Shown in pieces: positions 10,172 to 21,346 of a DNA stretch of 64,000 nucleotides. Origin of the DNA: Poa pratensis. Taxonomy: Eukaryota; Streptophyta; Magnoliopsida; Poales; Poaceae. The position numbers and the translations under genes are program-made. Numbering within the stretch: the first letter of the stretch is position 1; the number at the start of each line of letters is the position of its first letter. The DNA lies in NCBI GenBank assembly GCA_947311845.1, contig CAMZMU010000048.1, positions 19,272,693-19,336,692 on the forward strand, read 5' to 3'. The notes beneath the pieces are model-generated. The model was not told the DNA's origin. It worked only from the letters and a program-made list of their open reading frames with translations, and made no database searches.

Positions 10172-12929
10172 TCAGAAGGTATCATTACAAGGCATAAAAA
10201 AAAAGGGTACAGCTACCCTAAACCTAAGATTCGATTTCCTAAGCAGACGATTGGCAGTCTCGAGTGCCCGGCGCTCCATGGTGGTCATAAAAACCTCGGC
10301 CAGTCGCGCGGCGGCTCCGCTCACCCCCTTCAGAGAAATGGGCTTCCCATCTGGCTTCCGAGGGAACGCAGACAGTGCTGCCTCGTAGTCGCAATCTATC
10401 CCATGTCCCATAAGAAGCTTGATGGTGGACTCGGATCCGCGTACCGTGTTGGCGCGAGCGAAACCCGCCATGGTGGACGTCCCGGGGCCAAACACGTCGG
10501 CGAAGTCGTCCGCCGTCGACGGCACTACGCCAGTCGGGAACACCACCTTGTATACAGCGCCAAGTGTACTCGCGATTTGGCGAGTGCGTCTTCGCCTGGT
10601 TGCATAGGCGCCTAAGCCGCCCACAGCCTGTTCCAGCGAAAGATCACCACTCGACGCATCGCAGAGGCCGGTGCGCCAACAGCTTCTGCACAATTCAAAA
10701 AGGCAAAAGTCATTTCATGACACTCGACAGTTATATCGTCATATCAAAAGGAGAAAAGATTACTCACCTCCCATGGCCTGCGCGAGTGCCGCGAGCTGGT
10801 CAGCATATCCTCGCTCGCGTGCAGCGGCTGAGTTGGTGGCGGCAGCCAGCTCTTTCTTCGACTCTTCGCGCTGCGCGGCGAGTGCATCTTCCAGCTCCTT
10901 CTTCTCGCCTGGCCCAGCAAAATCACGTGCATTCAATACTCGACAAAATCAAGCATTGCAAAAAGAAATTCAGCAAAACAAAAGCAAAAAGGAGAACTCA
11001 CGACTGAGCCGCTCTAGCTCGGCGCGCATGGTATCCCTCTCCTGCTCCACCTGGACATAAGCCTTGGCGAATCTGCCAAGGTGTGGTAGAAGGGCTGCAA
11101 GCACACGAATTCAGCAAAAATTCAAACTCTCACAGTCCCAAGTAAACGGGTCAAGCAAAAAGTACTTACGTGGTTCATCCACGGTCAGAGCGCGACTGAT
11201 GTCCCGACATCTGGGTGCCCTTGGCCGTTTCAGTGACAGCATCAGTGGCCATTGGCTGGACAGCTCGTTTCCAGTCGGTGCAGAATTCGAGTGCTCCAGG
11301 GTTGGAACATTCTCGACTGGAGGAGTCCCAGGCTGATTGTTTTCAGCGCTGTGAGCAACACAACAAAGCAAAAAGACGGTCAGCACAAATATGTGACAGC
11401 ACAAAATTCTCATATCATACTCAAAAAACACATACCTGTGCTCCTCATCTTCCTCATCTTCGGAGTCGCCAAAAATTGGTCCCCCAAAGGCTGGGGTACC
11501 ACTCGACTGAAGAGGAAGAGTTGAGCTTGTTGAGCACGCACGCAAAGGAGCGGCTTGGAAAACAGGTGGTGAGCCTGATTCCTCGTCATCCTCCAAGCCC
11601 TGCCCCTTCGCGGGTGAACTCAAGCAGAAGGCGCCTTCTTGGCCAGTCGACGCCGCTTTGGCGGCGCGGTATCGACTTCTTGGTCAGCGGTGGCCTTTCT
11701 TCAGATTGGACCTCTTCTGCTGCTTCCTCCTCGACCTCCTCCACATGTGAAGTGGTGGCAGAAGGGATGGGCGACTGATCCCCTTTCGGGTCCACCACCT
11801 GTACCTGGTTTCTTCAGTCTCGCCATTTTCAGGCAGAGGAGGAAGGGAGGCAGCAGTCGAGTGACCCTGCATAGCATACATCACAAATTGCAAAGTCAGA
11901 ATCAAAAATCGCATATCGCAGAACATACGAGTGGCAAACTCTTCATTGCAAGCAGGCTATAACACATACATACCTCAAGCAAAGGGTTCTCCAACCCATA
12001 TGGTTCAACAGGGCAGTCGACGTTGCAAGTGTCGGCTGTCGTCAGATTGGTGATGTGCCGCACATGCGTCAGCAGCTCACTCCTTGACAGCTCCTCTGGG
12101 TTCATTCGGGTGATGTCACCCGCGCCTTCATACTCCCACATGGGTGCGCTCGGGCACGGATGGGCCACACCCGCTCTTCACAAAGGTGGCGATCAGGTGG
12201 ATGCCTGTGACCTTGTCCAGCATGCCTCCGATCCGAGCCAGCAAAGGGCTTGCCTCCTCCATTTCTTCGGCTGAGAGTTGGTGATCCCACGCCTTGGTCT
12301 TGGCAAAGCTGCAGTCGAGAAGGCGGCGATCCGTCTTGCTCGACAGTCGCATAAAACCACCCCTTCCTCCAGCCTTGGCGGAGTCGACGGTCTTCAGGCG
12401 GAAGTAGCGGGTGTCGCTGCGCACCTGGATTCCACAGCCGCCAACGGGGTAGGTGCGACCACCTCCTCTGTTCGGCCGCACCATGAAGATGGCTTTCCAT
12501 AGCGCCCAGCTGGGTGCGACGCCGAGGAAGCACTCGCACAGCGTGATAAACACGCAATATGCATAATACCGTTCGGGGTGAGATCATGGATCTGCACCCC
12601 GTAGGCAAAAAGACCACGAACAAAGTCGTGGAGGGGAAGCGAGAAGCCCCTAGGCAAAACTCCGCAAAACAAACACGCTCGTTGGCGCGTGGTTCGGGGA
12701 GTACCTCCTTGGGCGACGGCGCGCGGACGGCGAGCTGCTCCGCGGGTGGCAGATACCCTGCTCGCGGAAGCTTGACAAATGGGCGTCCTTGATGGTGGAC
12801 TTCGCCCAGTCCCCGCTCTTCTTCAGGCGCGGTGGACGCAGATGTACCCGCCACGGTCTTCTTGCCCTTGGCCGCATCGGTCGCGGCAGCGGCGGCAGCA
12901 CCACGCTTGGAGCCTCCACCTTTCGCCAT
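10172..12929 (-). CDS. Antisense gene 1 of gypsy element B, putative gypsy-type transposon protein (Transposase_28-like)
   Basis: This is a multi-exon minus-strand gene. Exon 1 starts at 12929 (MAKGGGSKRG, alanine/lysine-rich) and carries a conserved domain with RGFSLPLHDFVRGLF, GVQIHDLTPNGIMHI and FITLCECFLGVAPSW. These match the grass family called putative gypsy-type transposon (Pfam PF04195, recalled from memory). Likely exons are 12929-11974, about 11866-11436, 11353-11170, 11096-11003, 10916-10772 and 10699-10172, each bounded by GT/AG. Later exons are acidic (EEVEEEAAEE, EDEEDEEHR) and then form a long coiled coil with arginine- and glutamate-rich heptads. At least three one-base frame changes interrupt exon 1. 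It may regulate the element or act in RNA or chromatin binding; no activity is established from the sequence. Confidence 0.65.
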
Positions 12930-13181
12930 TGCACAGTGGAGGGTGTGGAGAAAGAGCTTGGGCGCAGAGCAATGGGGGGCGCGAGGAGGAAGATGAGACG
13001 AGGGGCGGCGCAAAGAGGCAAATGGCAAGTAAAAAATTCTGCCAGCGCTGTCTCCCCTATTTACCACAGATCGCAAAACGATCGCAACCGTCAAAACAAA
13101 GGCATACGCTCCGCGCGAAATCTGGCCATACACGTGGCGGCCGCGGAGCAACCGTCGCCGGCCACTCCGCCCACTACGCAC

Positions 13182-14189
13182 GGGAAACTAGGAAACCATC
13201 ATCACGCCCCGTGAAAACCGCGCCAGAACGGTCAAATCAAGTCCACGGCGCATCCTTGGTCAGCTCTGCAAAAATGGGCCCACACAGAAGTGTCACGTCC
13301 ATCAGTCTTACCAGGCACGCCACCGCTTGTCAGAGATGGCAGTCGCAAAATGCGTCATTGCTGACGTTATTCATATTGCACAACTGGCACAAAAGTCACT
13401 CGATGATTCATTCGAATGATGTCACACCATAAACTCGATGGTTTTCCAGCAAGGTCATAGATGCCAGTCGAAAGACTTTCGACTGCAACATCATACTCCC
13501 ATCGGGAGCGTATCAAAAATTTCTTTGACTAATATGTGCAGGGTAAAAGATTTTGAGATTATCCTCCATTGCAAGCAATAAAGCACAATCTCGGGGGCTA
13601 CTCCCATCGGGAGCGCTGTCGCGCACCCGATAGAATAATGGCAAAGTATCAGTCGACAAATCATTCGACTCAGTTCATAAGCAAAATCATACTCGAAATA
13701 TTCCCGAGTTGATCCGACGATCCTTGGATGCTGCATGCATAGTGCAAAGGTAAGACCCGCCGATCAGTCGAGCTGGGCTAAGGACCGCTCCAGCAGCGTT
13801 ATCCTTAAGTGTTCCGTGTCAGCAGACATGATGAATAATCCCCGACGGACGCGTTGGGTAGATTCAAAATTATGCTGCAGTTCGATTCCGTAAGACCTCA
13901 ACGGCCGTTTCGAGTCTGTCCAGTTTGTTCCAGATTCGAGTCCGGGGACTCGAGTTTGATTGAAAGCTAGTATGGTTTTGCCACAAATGGTAGTTAACTG
14001 GCCCCGATCCGTCGTGTGTGCCGGGCCTGCTAAGCTAATATCCCTTGACTATCATAAGCAAAAACTCATAGTCGATGAAACACTCGACATAGCCAACATG
14101 TGCTATTTCATAAGAATTCTAAATACAGATGCAAAAAATGTAACGTGCATGATGTATGAGTCCATGCCCGACTCTTCGAATCAGACAAG
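13182..14189. other. Non-coding region before the 3' LTR of element B
   Basis: No convincing coding sequence is present. This region should contain the promoter of antisense gene 1 (reading leftwards from about 12929). A 16-mer ACTCCCATCGGGAGCG, with a short internal palindrome, occurs twice (about 13495 and 13600). One further copy of the PPT-like 10-mer is at 13590. Confidence 0.6.
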
Positions 14190-14203
14190 TACTCGGGGGC
14201 TAC
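14190..14203 (+). other. Polypurine tract of element B
   Basis: TACTCGGGGGCTAC ends directly at the TG of the 3' LTR. A G-rich tract at this position primes plus-strand DNA synthesis in LTR retrotransposons. The tract is short and shared with the array at 8899-9173. Confidence 0.75.
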
Positions 14204-14695
14204 TGACATGGGTATGCCTATCGGGTACCCTACCATGAGGGTACCTGGTGCACGTATCGACTAGGCCCAACTATCAGAGCCTACATGAAGCCCATGAAGG
14301 GAGGCCCACGAAGATGGAGTATCCTCCAAGTTTGGCGAAACAATAGTCGGTTTAGAGTTTCCTTACTTGTAAATCGAGTCGGTTACGAACACCCGAGACC
14401 CAGCCTATTATTTAAGGACTGGGAGGGCCATCGAACCAGACCACGTACTACTTCAGAGCCACCAAAACCCTAGCGAGATCGACATCTCGCCGGGACCCTT
14501 GTAACCATCATATTCACAAAGCAATAACAGACAGGCAGGACGTAGGGGTGTTACCTCCACACGAGGGCCCTGAACCTGGGTAAAATCTTTGCCCTGCTTG
14601 TCAGCCGACGATACTTCCAGCTCTACCACGTTCTCTCCCCATATTCATAACCTAGGGACCTTAACCATGGGTCTTGATGAGTCTACCCCTCGTCA
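14204..14695 (+). repeat. 3' LTR of gypsy element B
   Basis: It is 492 bp, TG...CA, and matches the 5' LTR at 1451-1939 apart from a few indels. At its right edge it runs directly into the gag gene of element A in antisense. Confidence 0.93.
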
Positions 14696-15900
14696 TCGCC
14701 CGGTGGAGCTCAGGGAGAGCTGTCTTCTGCGCACACTCGACGAGCTAGCTTGTTTTTTGCGTTCTTCGAGTGTGGCTCTTATCTGATTTAGTCGAAGTGA
14801 CTCCTGCCAGTTGAAGTACTGGAAGGTCAACATCTCTTCTTGTGTTGCGTCTGCTGGCATCATTGTGCACTCCTTGATAACTTTATCTGCTTTTGCTGCC
14901 ATCTCAGCAATGATTGTGAGGGTTGTGGCTCCATCTGGCATAGTTACTGTGCACGGGAATTCTGTAGGCCTGCGGCTGGCCGCGGTTTCTGATGTTTCTG
15001 CGGCGATGGCCACATAGACCTGCTGTGGTATGACCCGAGGGTATATGCATGTATTTTCGAGTCCCGTCATGGACTCGACATCTTCATCGAGGCTCATGTC
15101 TGAGCCTGTATGTTCATCGAGTGGTTCATCTGGACGGATCTCGCAGTCGACGTCTTCGTCGCCTATGCCCATCTCGGCGTCGGCGAGGTTATTATGAGTC
15201 TCAAAGTCGAGGCTGTTGTTGGCGCAGATCTCGGAGTCGACGTGGTTGTCGATATGAGTTTCGAGGTCGTCGAAATCGCTGAGGGAGATCCCGTAGTCGA
15301 AACTGTCCTCGAGTGGGAGATCCAGCTCGGGATCGTTTGTGTGGTATGCTGATTCGGCCTCCTCGCCCTGGAGCTCTTCAATGAGCTCGCGCATCTCTCG
15401 TGTGGACATGGTTGTTGCAGACGAACAAGCTTGGAGGGTCGATGATGGTATGGACGCAGTGGAAGGATCCGCAGTCGAAGGAGCCGCAGCCGATGGAGCC
15501 TCGGGCGCGAAAGTCGCGAGTTGGCGTGGATCCGTCAAGTCCTGCACACCAAGCTTGTTGACGAAAAATTGAACGAACCAACGGTTAAACCCAAACCTGA
15601 CTCGAGATCGGAGAAGGCCTCCTGGAATCCTGGCGAGTGTGGCTCGAAATCCATCAGAGGATTCGATGTGCTTTTTGCGGGTGAAGCTGGCGTGTTGCCA
15701 TTTGTCGAGTGAGCCGGCGAGTTGCCGTGTGCCGCCTGAGCCGGCGAGTTCTGGTTTGTCGATGCAGCCGGCGAGTTGCCGTTTGTAGATCCGATCGGCG
15801 AGTCGCCGTTTTCTGATGGAACCGAAGAAACCGCGAGTCCAGCACTATTCTTTCCCACAGACGGCGCCAATTGACAAGGTGTACCCTCATCAAATCCCAT
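14696..15900 (-). pseudogene. gag (first half) of gypsy element A
   Basis: Gag starts at an ATG at 15900, inside the LTR, with MGFDEGTP and runs through the primer-binding site into an NGNSP-type repeat region and a long acidic domain (about 15480-15040). It then reaches the ALTIIAEMAAKADKVIKE block and ends in RRRQLSLSSTGR at the junction with element B. The homologous block in B is at about 2240-3120. A frame change near 15545 breaks it. The other half of the gene lies at 1-1450. Confidence 0.82.
15852..15869 (-). other. Primer-binding site of gypsy element A
   Basis: The reverse complement of this segment is TGGCGCCGTCTGTGGGAA, identical to the site of element B, two bases from the LTR end at 15872. 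Confidence 0.8.
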
Positions 15901-16362
15901 GGTTAAGGACCTAGGGTTGAGATTATGGGGAGAGAACGTGGTAGTACTGGTAGTTTCGTCGGCTGACAAGCAGAGGCAAGGATTTACCCAGGTTCAGGCC
16001 CCTCGGGTGGAGGTAAAGACCCTACTTCCTGCTTGTCTGGTATTGATTGTGGATTATGCGATTACAGGGGAGCTCCGGCGAGTTGATGATCTCGCAAGAG
16101 CTTTGGTGGTTCGAGTATGGCTTGCCCCAGATCGGTACCCCTCCCAGCCTTTAAATAGGCTGGGTCTCGGAAGTTTGTAACCGACCTAGTTTACACATAA
16201 GGAAAGCCTAAACCGACTATGCCTATGTCTAGTCTTGGAGGGCACTCCATCTTCTTGGGCCTCTTGTCTTGGGCTTCGAGTAGGCTCTTCGATATTGGGC
16301 CTTAGTCGTCACGTGCACCAGGTACCCTCATGATAGGGTACCCGATATGTATACCCATGTCA
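15872..16362 (-). repeat. 5' LTR of gypsy element A
   Basis: On the minus strand it reads TGACATGGGTATACATATCG... to ...CCTTGTCA. It is 491 bp long and clearly diverged from the LTRs of B by substitutions, so A is the older copy. Confidence 0.9.
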
Positions 16363-16923
16363 TCGCTCCTCTCCAGCAGACACAATAGAAAGATCGCATC
16401 TGCTCGCGCCGCCACCATAGTTCCTCTCGCTGTTGTTGCCACCGCTGATCCCATCCCGTCCACCGCGTACACGGCTGACGGGAGAGCAGGCCTCCGAAAC
16501 CCTGCCTCTCCACATCCTGTACGGGAGAGGGGCGATTAGGTTTTTGGGGAGCGTCTCCTACGCGACTGCTCGCCGCTGTTCGTCTTCTTCAACTACATCT
16601 GCATCAACTACATCCGCGTCGCCTTCATCATCGCTATGGCCACCAACGCCGACAAGGAACAAGCTGCTGCTGACAAGAGGATCGCCGACGAGGCCACTGC
16701 CTCTGCTGCTGCGGCCAACTGGCCTACTGGAGGGTATAACATGTTTATCCCTCTCATGTTTATTTTCATGTCTGCAGTACTAGTAATTTGCGTAGATGCT
16801 TCTACTATATGTCTAGTACATGCTTATAGCATCAAGTTTCAGTATGTCATTAGCAGTGCTCACATCATGTTCATGATTTATTCTTGGATTAATTTAATCG
16901 AACAATTGCTTAAATTCTCAACA
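16363..16923 (+). repeat. 5' LTR remnant of copia element C1
   Basis: Bases 16363-16749 match 21832-22219 closely. Comparison with copia C2 suggests that the LTR continues to a TTCTCAACA end at 16923. The beginning is missing where element A abuts. The gag start codon at 16636 lies in this LTR. Confidence 0.7.
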
Positions 16924-17800
16924 ATCCAAAAACCTAATTTGTGTAGGCAATTTTCGATCCAAGGTTTTGCTGCTGCACTGAAACCAGCCCCGTTTACGGG
17001 GACATATTTTAAGCGTTGGCAAACCAAAACCACCTTATGGCTCACTGCGATGAACGTGTTCTGGGTCGCCGGTGTTACTCCCACTGGAACGATTTCTCCT
17101 GAACAGGAGAAGGCGTTTAGGGAGGCCACCGTCGTCTTTGTTGGAGCCGTTCTGAGCGTGATCGGAGATAAGTTGGTTGATGCATATTTACATGTGCGGG
17201 TTGCCAAGAACTTGTGGGAGGCGCTCGAATCTAAATTCGGCGGAACTGATGCTGGAAGCGAGATGTACACTATAGAGCAGTTACATGGTTACAAGATGGT
17301 TGAAAACCGTTCTGTATTGGAACAAGCTCATGAGATACAGTGCATCGCTAAGGAGCTTGAGCTTCTGAAGTGTGTGCTACCGGGCAAATTTGTCGCGGGA
17401 TGCATAATCGCTAAGCTGCCTAATTCCTGGAGGAACTTTGCCACTACTCTGAAACACCGAAGGCGTGAATTCTCAGTTGAGGATGTCATTGGCCATATGA
17501 ATGTCGAGCAGAATTCGAGAGCAAAGGACTCGCACGGAAAAGGGACCAAGGTAACTTCTGTCGCCAATTTTGTACAGAAGAATTCCAACTTCCACAAGCC
17601 CAAGGGGAGACCTAGTGTCCAACAGAATACCGACTTCAAGAAGAAGGGTAAGAAGCTCTTCAACAAGGATAAGAAGAAAGGAGCCCGCTTCACATGTGGT
17701 TCAGAGGAACATTGGGCTCCCAAGTGCCCAAAGAAGTTCAAGAAACCAGGACAGGACTCCAGGTCTGTCAACATGATTGTAAGCAACAATGAGAACGGTG
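16636..17800 (+). CDS. Gag of copia element C1, with a possible in-frame intron
   Basis: The frame starts at 16636 inside the LTR (MATNADKEQAAADKR). At 16734 there is a good donor (GG/GTATAA) and at 16946 an acceptor (TTTGTGTAG/G). Splicing joins WPTGG to QFSIQGFAAALKP in frame. The segment between (213 bp, 71 codons) is also open and would encode a very hydrophobic stretch. The UBN2/Retrotrans_gag-type capsid domain follows (about 16990-17540). Next are a lysine-rich stretch and a zinc knuckle near 17690 that lacks its first cysteine: FTCGSEEHWAPKC is preceded by Ala-Arg. This loss would weaken nucleic-acid binding. Confidence 0.78.
16734..16946 (+). other. Putative 213-bp intron across the LTR boundary of copia C1
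   Basis: Donor GTATAA and acceptor GTGTAG flank T-rich sequence. Removal keeps the gag frame. Copia C2 has the equivalent donor (GTATGT after MSSSANANGSSSTGP) followed by a similar-length open T-rich stretch. RNA data are not available here, so splicing is inferred. Confidence 0.5.
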
Positions 17801-20800
17801 CATCTGGGTACGGTAATTTGTTTACTGTATTTTCAGTTTGTCAGTCTAACGATTGGTGGATTGACACGGGTGCAAATATTCATGTATGTTCTAACATCTC
17901 ATTGTTTTCTTCTTATCAGGTCACAGGGAACGGATCCGTACTGATGGGGAATGGCGCAAGTGCTTCTGTTCTTGGTGTTGGCACGGTCGATCTGAAGTTT
18001 ACTTCGGGAAGGATCGTGCAGCTCAAGAACGTGCAGCATGTCCCTGCCATCAAGAAGAATCTCGTTAGTGGCTCCCTTCTATATAGAGAAGGGTTTAAGT
18101 TGGTATTTGAGTCTAATAAAGTAGTTGTTACAAAATATGGACTATTTGTTGGAAAAGGTTATGAATGCGGAGGTCTGTTCCGCTTTTCCCTCGCAGATTT
18201 CTGTAATAAAGTCGCGAACAATATTCATTCGAATGTTAATGAAACAGAAGTTTGGCATTCACGTCTTTGTCACATTGGTTTCGGTTGTATGACGCGGTTA
18301 GCAAAACTGAATTTAATCCCAAATTTCACTTTAGCCAAAGGTTCTAAGTGTCATTCGTGTGTGCAAGCAAAGCAACCTCGCAAGCCCCATAAAGCTGCGG
18401 AGGAGAGACACCTGGCACCGTTAGAACTCATACATTCTGATCTTTGTGAGATGAATGGTGTGTTGACTAAAGGAGGGGAAAAAAATACTGCATGACGCTT
18501 ATAGATGATTCCACTAGATATTGCTATGTATATTTGTTAAACACTAAGGATGAGGCTCTACACTAGTTTAAAATCTATAAGGCAGAAGTTGAGAACCAAC
18601 TTGAAAAGAAAATTAAACGACTCCGGTCAGATCGTGGTGGAGAGTACTTCTCCAATGAGTTTGATTCTTTCTGTGCGGAACACGGTATTATTCATGAGAG
18701 GACGCATCCCTATTCTCCCAGTCAAATGGGGTTGCTGAACGGAAAAACCGTACTCTAACAGATTTGATTAAGGCCATGTTAGATACATCGGGTTTATCCA
18801 AGGCATGGTGGGGGGAGGCTATATTGACTTCATGTCATGTCCTGAATAAAGTTTCGACAAAAGACAATGAGATCACTCCCTATGAACAATGGGAAAAGAG
18901 AAGAACGACACTCTCATACTTGCGTACTTGGGGCTGCTTGGCGAAAGTCAACGTGCCGATCCCCAAAAAGCGTAAGCTTGGACCAAAGACCGTGGAGTGT
19001 GTTAATTTGGGCTACGCTAAGAATAGCGTCGGCTATAGATTTCTAGTAGTGAAATCTGAGGTACCTGACGTGAAGGTCGGTACAATTCTAGAGTCTAAAG
19101 ATGCCACATTCTTTGAGGATATTTTTCCTATGAGAGATATGCAAAGCACTTCTAGACAGGAATCTAATGAGACTCCTGAACCTGCCATTCCGATGGAATA
19201 TTATGAACAAACACATGATGAAAATCCTGAGGAGGATGACGAGGAAACCCTTGGTAGGGGCAAGAGACAGAGGACTGCAAAGTCTTTTGGTGATGATTTC
19301 CTTGTGTACCTCGTGGATGATACTCCCACTTCTATTTCAGAGGCTTATGCGTCTCCGGATGTTGATTACTGGAAAGAAGCGGTCCGTAGCGAGATGGACT
19401 CCATCATGGCTAACAGAACATGGGAAATTACTGAACGTCCCTATGGCTGTAAACCATTGGGATGTAAGTGGGTGTTCAAAAACAAGCTTAGTCCCGATGG
19501 TACGATTGAAAAGTACAAGGCTAGGCTTGTGGCCAAGGGTTATTCCCAGAAAGAAGAGGAAGATTTCTTTGATACTTATTCACCTGTGGCCAGACTGACT
19601 ACCATACGAGTATTACTCTCTTTGGCGGCCTCGCATGGTCTTCTCATCCACCAGATGGATGTTAAGACGGCTTTCCTGAACGGAGAGCTAGACGAGGAAA
19701 TCTACATGCAACAGCCAGATGGCTTTGTATTAGATGGTCAGGAAGGAAAGGTATGTAAGTTACTGAAATCTTTATATGGCCTGAAACAAGCACCTAAGCA
19801 ATGGCATGAGAAGTTCAATACAACTTTAACCTCTGCTGGTTTTGTTGTTAATGAAGCTGACATACTGATATTTGGGACCAACCTCAAAGTCATTGAGTAG
19901 GTTAAGTCATTTCTATCTCAGAACTTTGAGATGAAAGACCTTGGTGTGGCTGATGTTATTTTGAACATCAAGCTACTGAGAGATAATGAGCGTGGGATTA
20001 CACTTTTGCAATCTCACTATGTTGAGAAGATTTTGAGTCATTTTGGATTTTCGGACTGCAAAATTTATCCAACACCATATGATCCTAGTGTGCAGATTCG
20101 AAAATTCAAAGGCACAGCTAAGGACCAACTGAGATACTCTCAAATAATTGGTTCACTCGTGTATCTAGCGAGCGCTACAAGGCCTGACATCATGTTTGTT
20201 GTGTGCAAACTGAGCCGATTTGTTTCCAATCCGGGTGATGTTCATTGGCATGCTGTTGAAAGAATTATGCGCTATCTGAAGGGTACTGTGAACTATGGAG
20301 TTCACTATACCGGAAGCCCCACAGTGCTTGAAGGGTATTGTGATGCGAATTGGATCTCTGATGCTGATGAGATGAAAGCCACAACGGGTTATGTGTTTAC
20401 CCTTGGAGATGGTGCTGTTTCCTGGAAGTCTTGCAAGCAAACGATCCTGACGAGATCGACAATGGAAGCAGAATTAACAGCATTGGACACATCTGGTGTA
20501 GAAGCGGGATGGCTTCGAGATCTGTTGATGGACTTGCCTGTGGTCGAAAAGCCAGTTCCGGCTATCCTTATGAACTGTGACAATTAGACAGTGATTACCA
20601 AGGTCAAGAGTTCAAAGGACAACATGCAATCCAACAAACATATAAGAATGAGATTAAAAGTTGTCAGACATTTAAGAAACTCCGGAGTGATAGCGCTGGA
20701 TTACATCCAGTCGGCTAAGAATCTGGCAGATCCCTTTACTAAAGGGCTATCACGTGTTGTGATAGAAAATGCATCGAGAGAGATGGGTATGAAACCCACA

Positions 20801-20803
20801 TGA
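17800..20803 (+). pseudogene. Pol (protease, integrase, RT, RNase H) of copia element C1
   Basis: The protease motif WWIDTGANIHVCS is at about 17850 and the GAG-pre-integrase block (WHSRLCHIGFGCM) at about 18250. The integrase core follows (LEUIHSDL-type block, DDSTRYCYVY, RSDRGGEY), broken by a frameshift at about 18485 and a TAG at 18563. RT runs from about 19340 with [22 protein letters not shown] and [12 protein letters not shown]. After NEAD at about 19860 the sequence jumps to [12 protein letters not shown]. Compared with C2, 63 bases are missing, including the catalytic YVDD. A TAG follows at 19898. RNase H (GYCDANWISD to LADPFTKGLS) ends at 20803 with one further stop at 20585. The gene is dead. 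Confidence 0.88.
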
Positions 20804-21346
20804 GTTGCCATGGTAGTAACCCAACCTATGTGATCGGAGATCCCGTGAAGTAGGACCTGGGAAAACAAGCTAGTGGTTAACTAAGGAGAGTACTTTTACT
20901 AACCCACTCCATTGGAGATGCACTACTCTCGGTAACTGTATGGCAGGATGACACTTGTCTTAATGTGTTCCAAGGCTTTGTATAAGCAAGATGCTATCCT
21001 ACAGAGCAATCTTTGGAGGAACACACCTATATGAGCCTGACTGCTGGTCACAGTCTATGAGATTGGGTTGATCTCTAGTAAGTTCATGAATAGGCCAGGA
21101 GTGTGACTAATATGGTCCACCCGAGGGGTCAACCTTCGGCAGCCAAGTACTGGTAAGACATTTGGTGAAACTACTTTACGCCAAACTGACAATTCAAGGC
21201 ATAGTCCATTGTCAGTTGTGAAATAGTGTAGCTATTTGCTCTAGGTGGATGTTCAAACTTAACGGGTCTCCACTGAAAATACTGGTATATCAAAAACAGT
21301 GTTTGGAACAGAGAACATCATGGGTCTTTGGGATCTGGTGGGGGGT
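20804..21346 (+). other. Untranslated region and polypurine tract of copia C1
   Basis: No coding sequence is seen between the end of RNase H and the 3' LTR. A G-rich tract (GGTGGGGGGT) ends at 21346, just before the TG of the LTR, and serves as polypurine tract. Confidence 0.7.

Larger units (their letters stand above)
1451..14695 (+). mobile_element. Complete Ty3/gypsy retrotransposon B, Tat/Retand-like, with antisense genes
   Basis: Two direct repeats starting TGACATGGGT and ending CTCGTCA bound the element (1451-1939 and 14204-14695). A primer-binding site follows the left LTR and a polypurine tract precedes the right LTR. Gene order is gag, protease, RT, RNase H, a second RNase H, integrase, which defines Ty3/gypsy. 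The second (archaeal-type) RNase H is typical of the Tat/Retand lineage. The 5.5 kb between integrase and 3' LTR carries genes on the opposite strand. The LTRs differ by only a few indels, so insertion was recent. No target-site duplication is visible: CAGTC precedes the left LTR and TCGCC follows the right LTR. Confidence 0.92.
14696..16362 (-). mobile_element. Ty3/gypsy element A, 5' end (minus strand)
   Basis: Reading leftwards from 16362, the segment holds a 5' LTR, a primer-binding site and the first half of gag. Gag is then cut by element B. Element A itself sits in the 5' LTR of copia element C1: sequence immediately right of 16362 is the middle of that LTR. Confidence 0.88.

Noticed and set aside
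12102..13181. Single 359-codon minus-strand protein as a cellular gene
   Set aside because: The frame is a composite: its first part is out of frame and the conserved block lies in another frame. It belongs to the antisense gene of gypsy element B.
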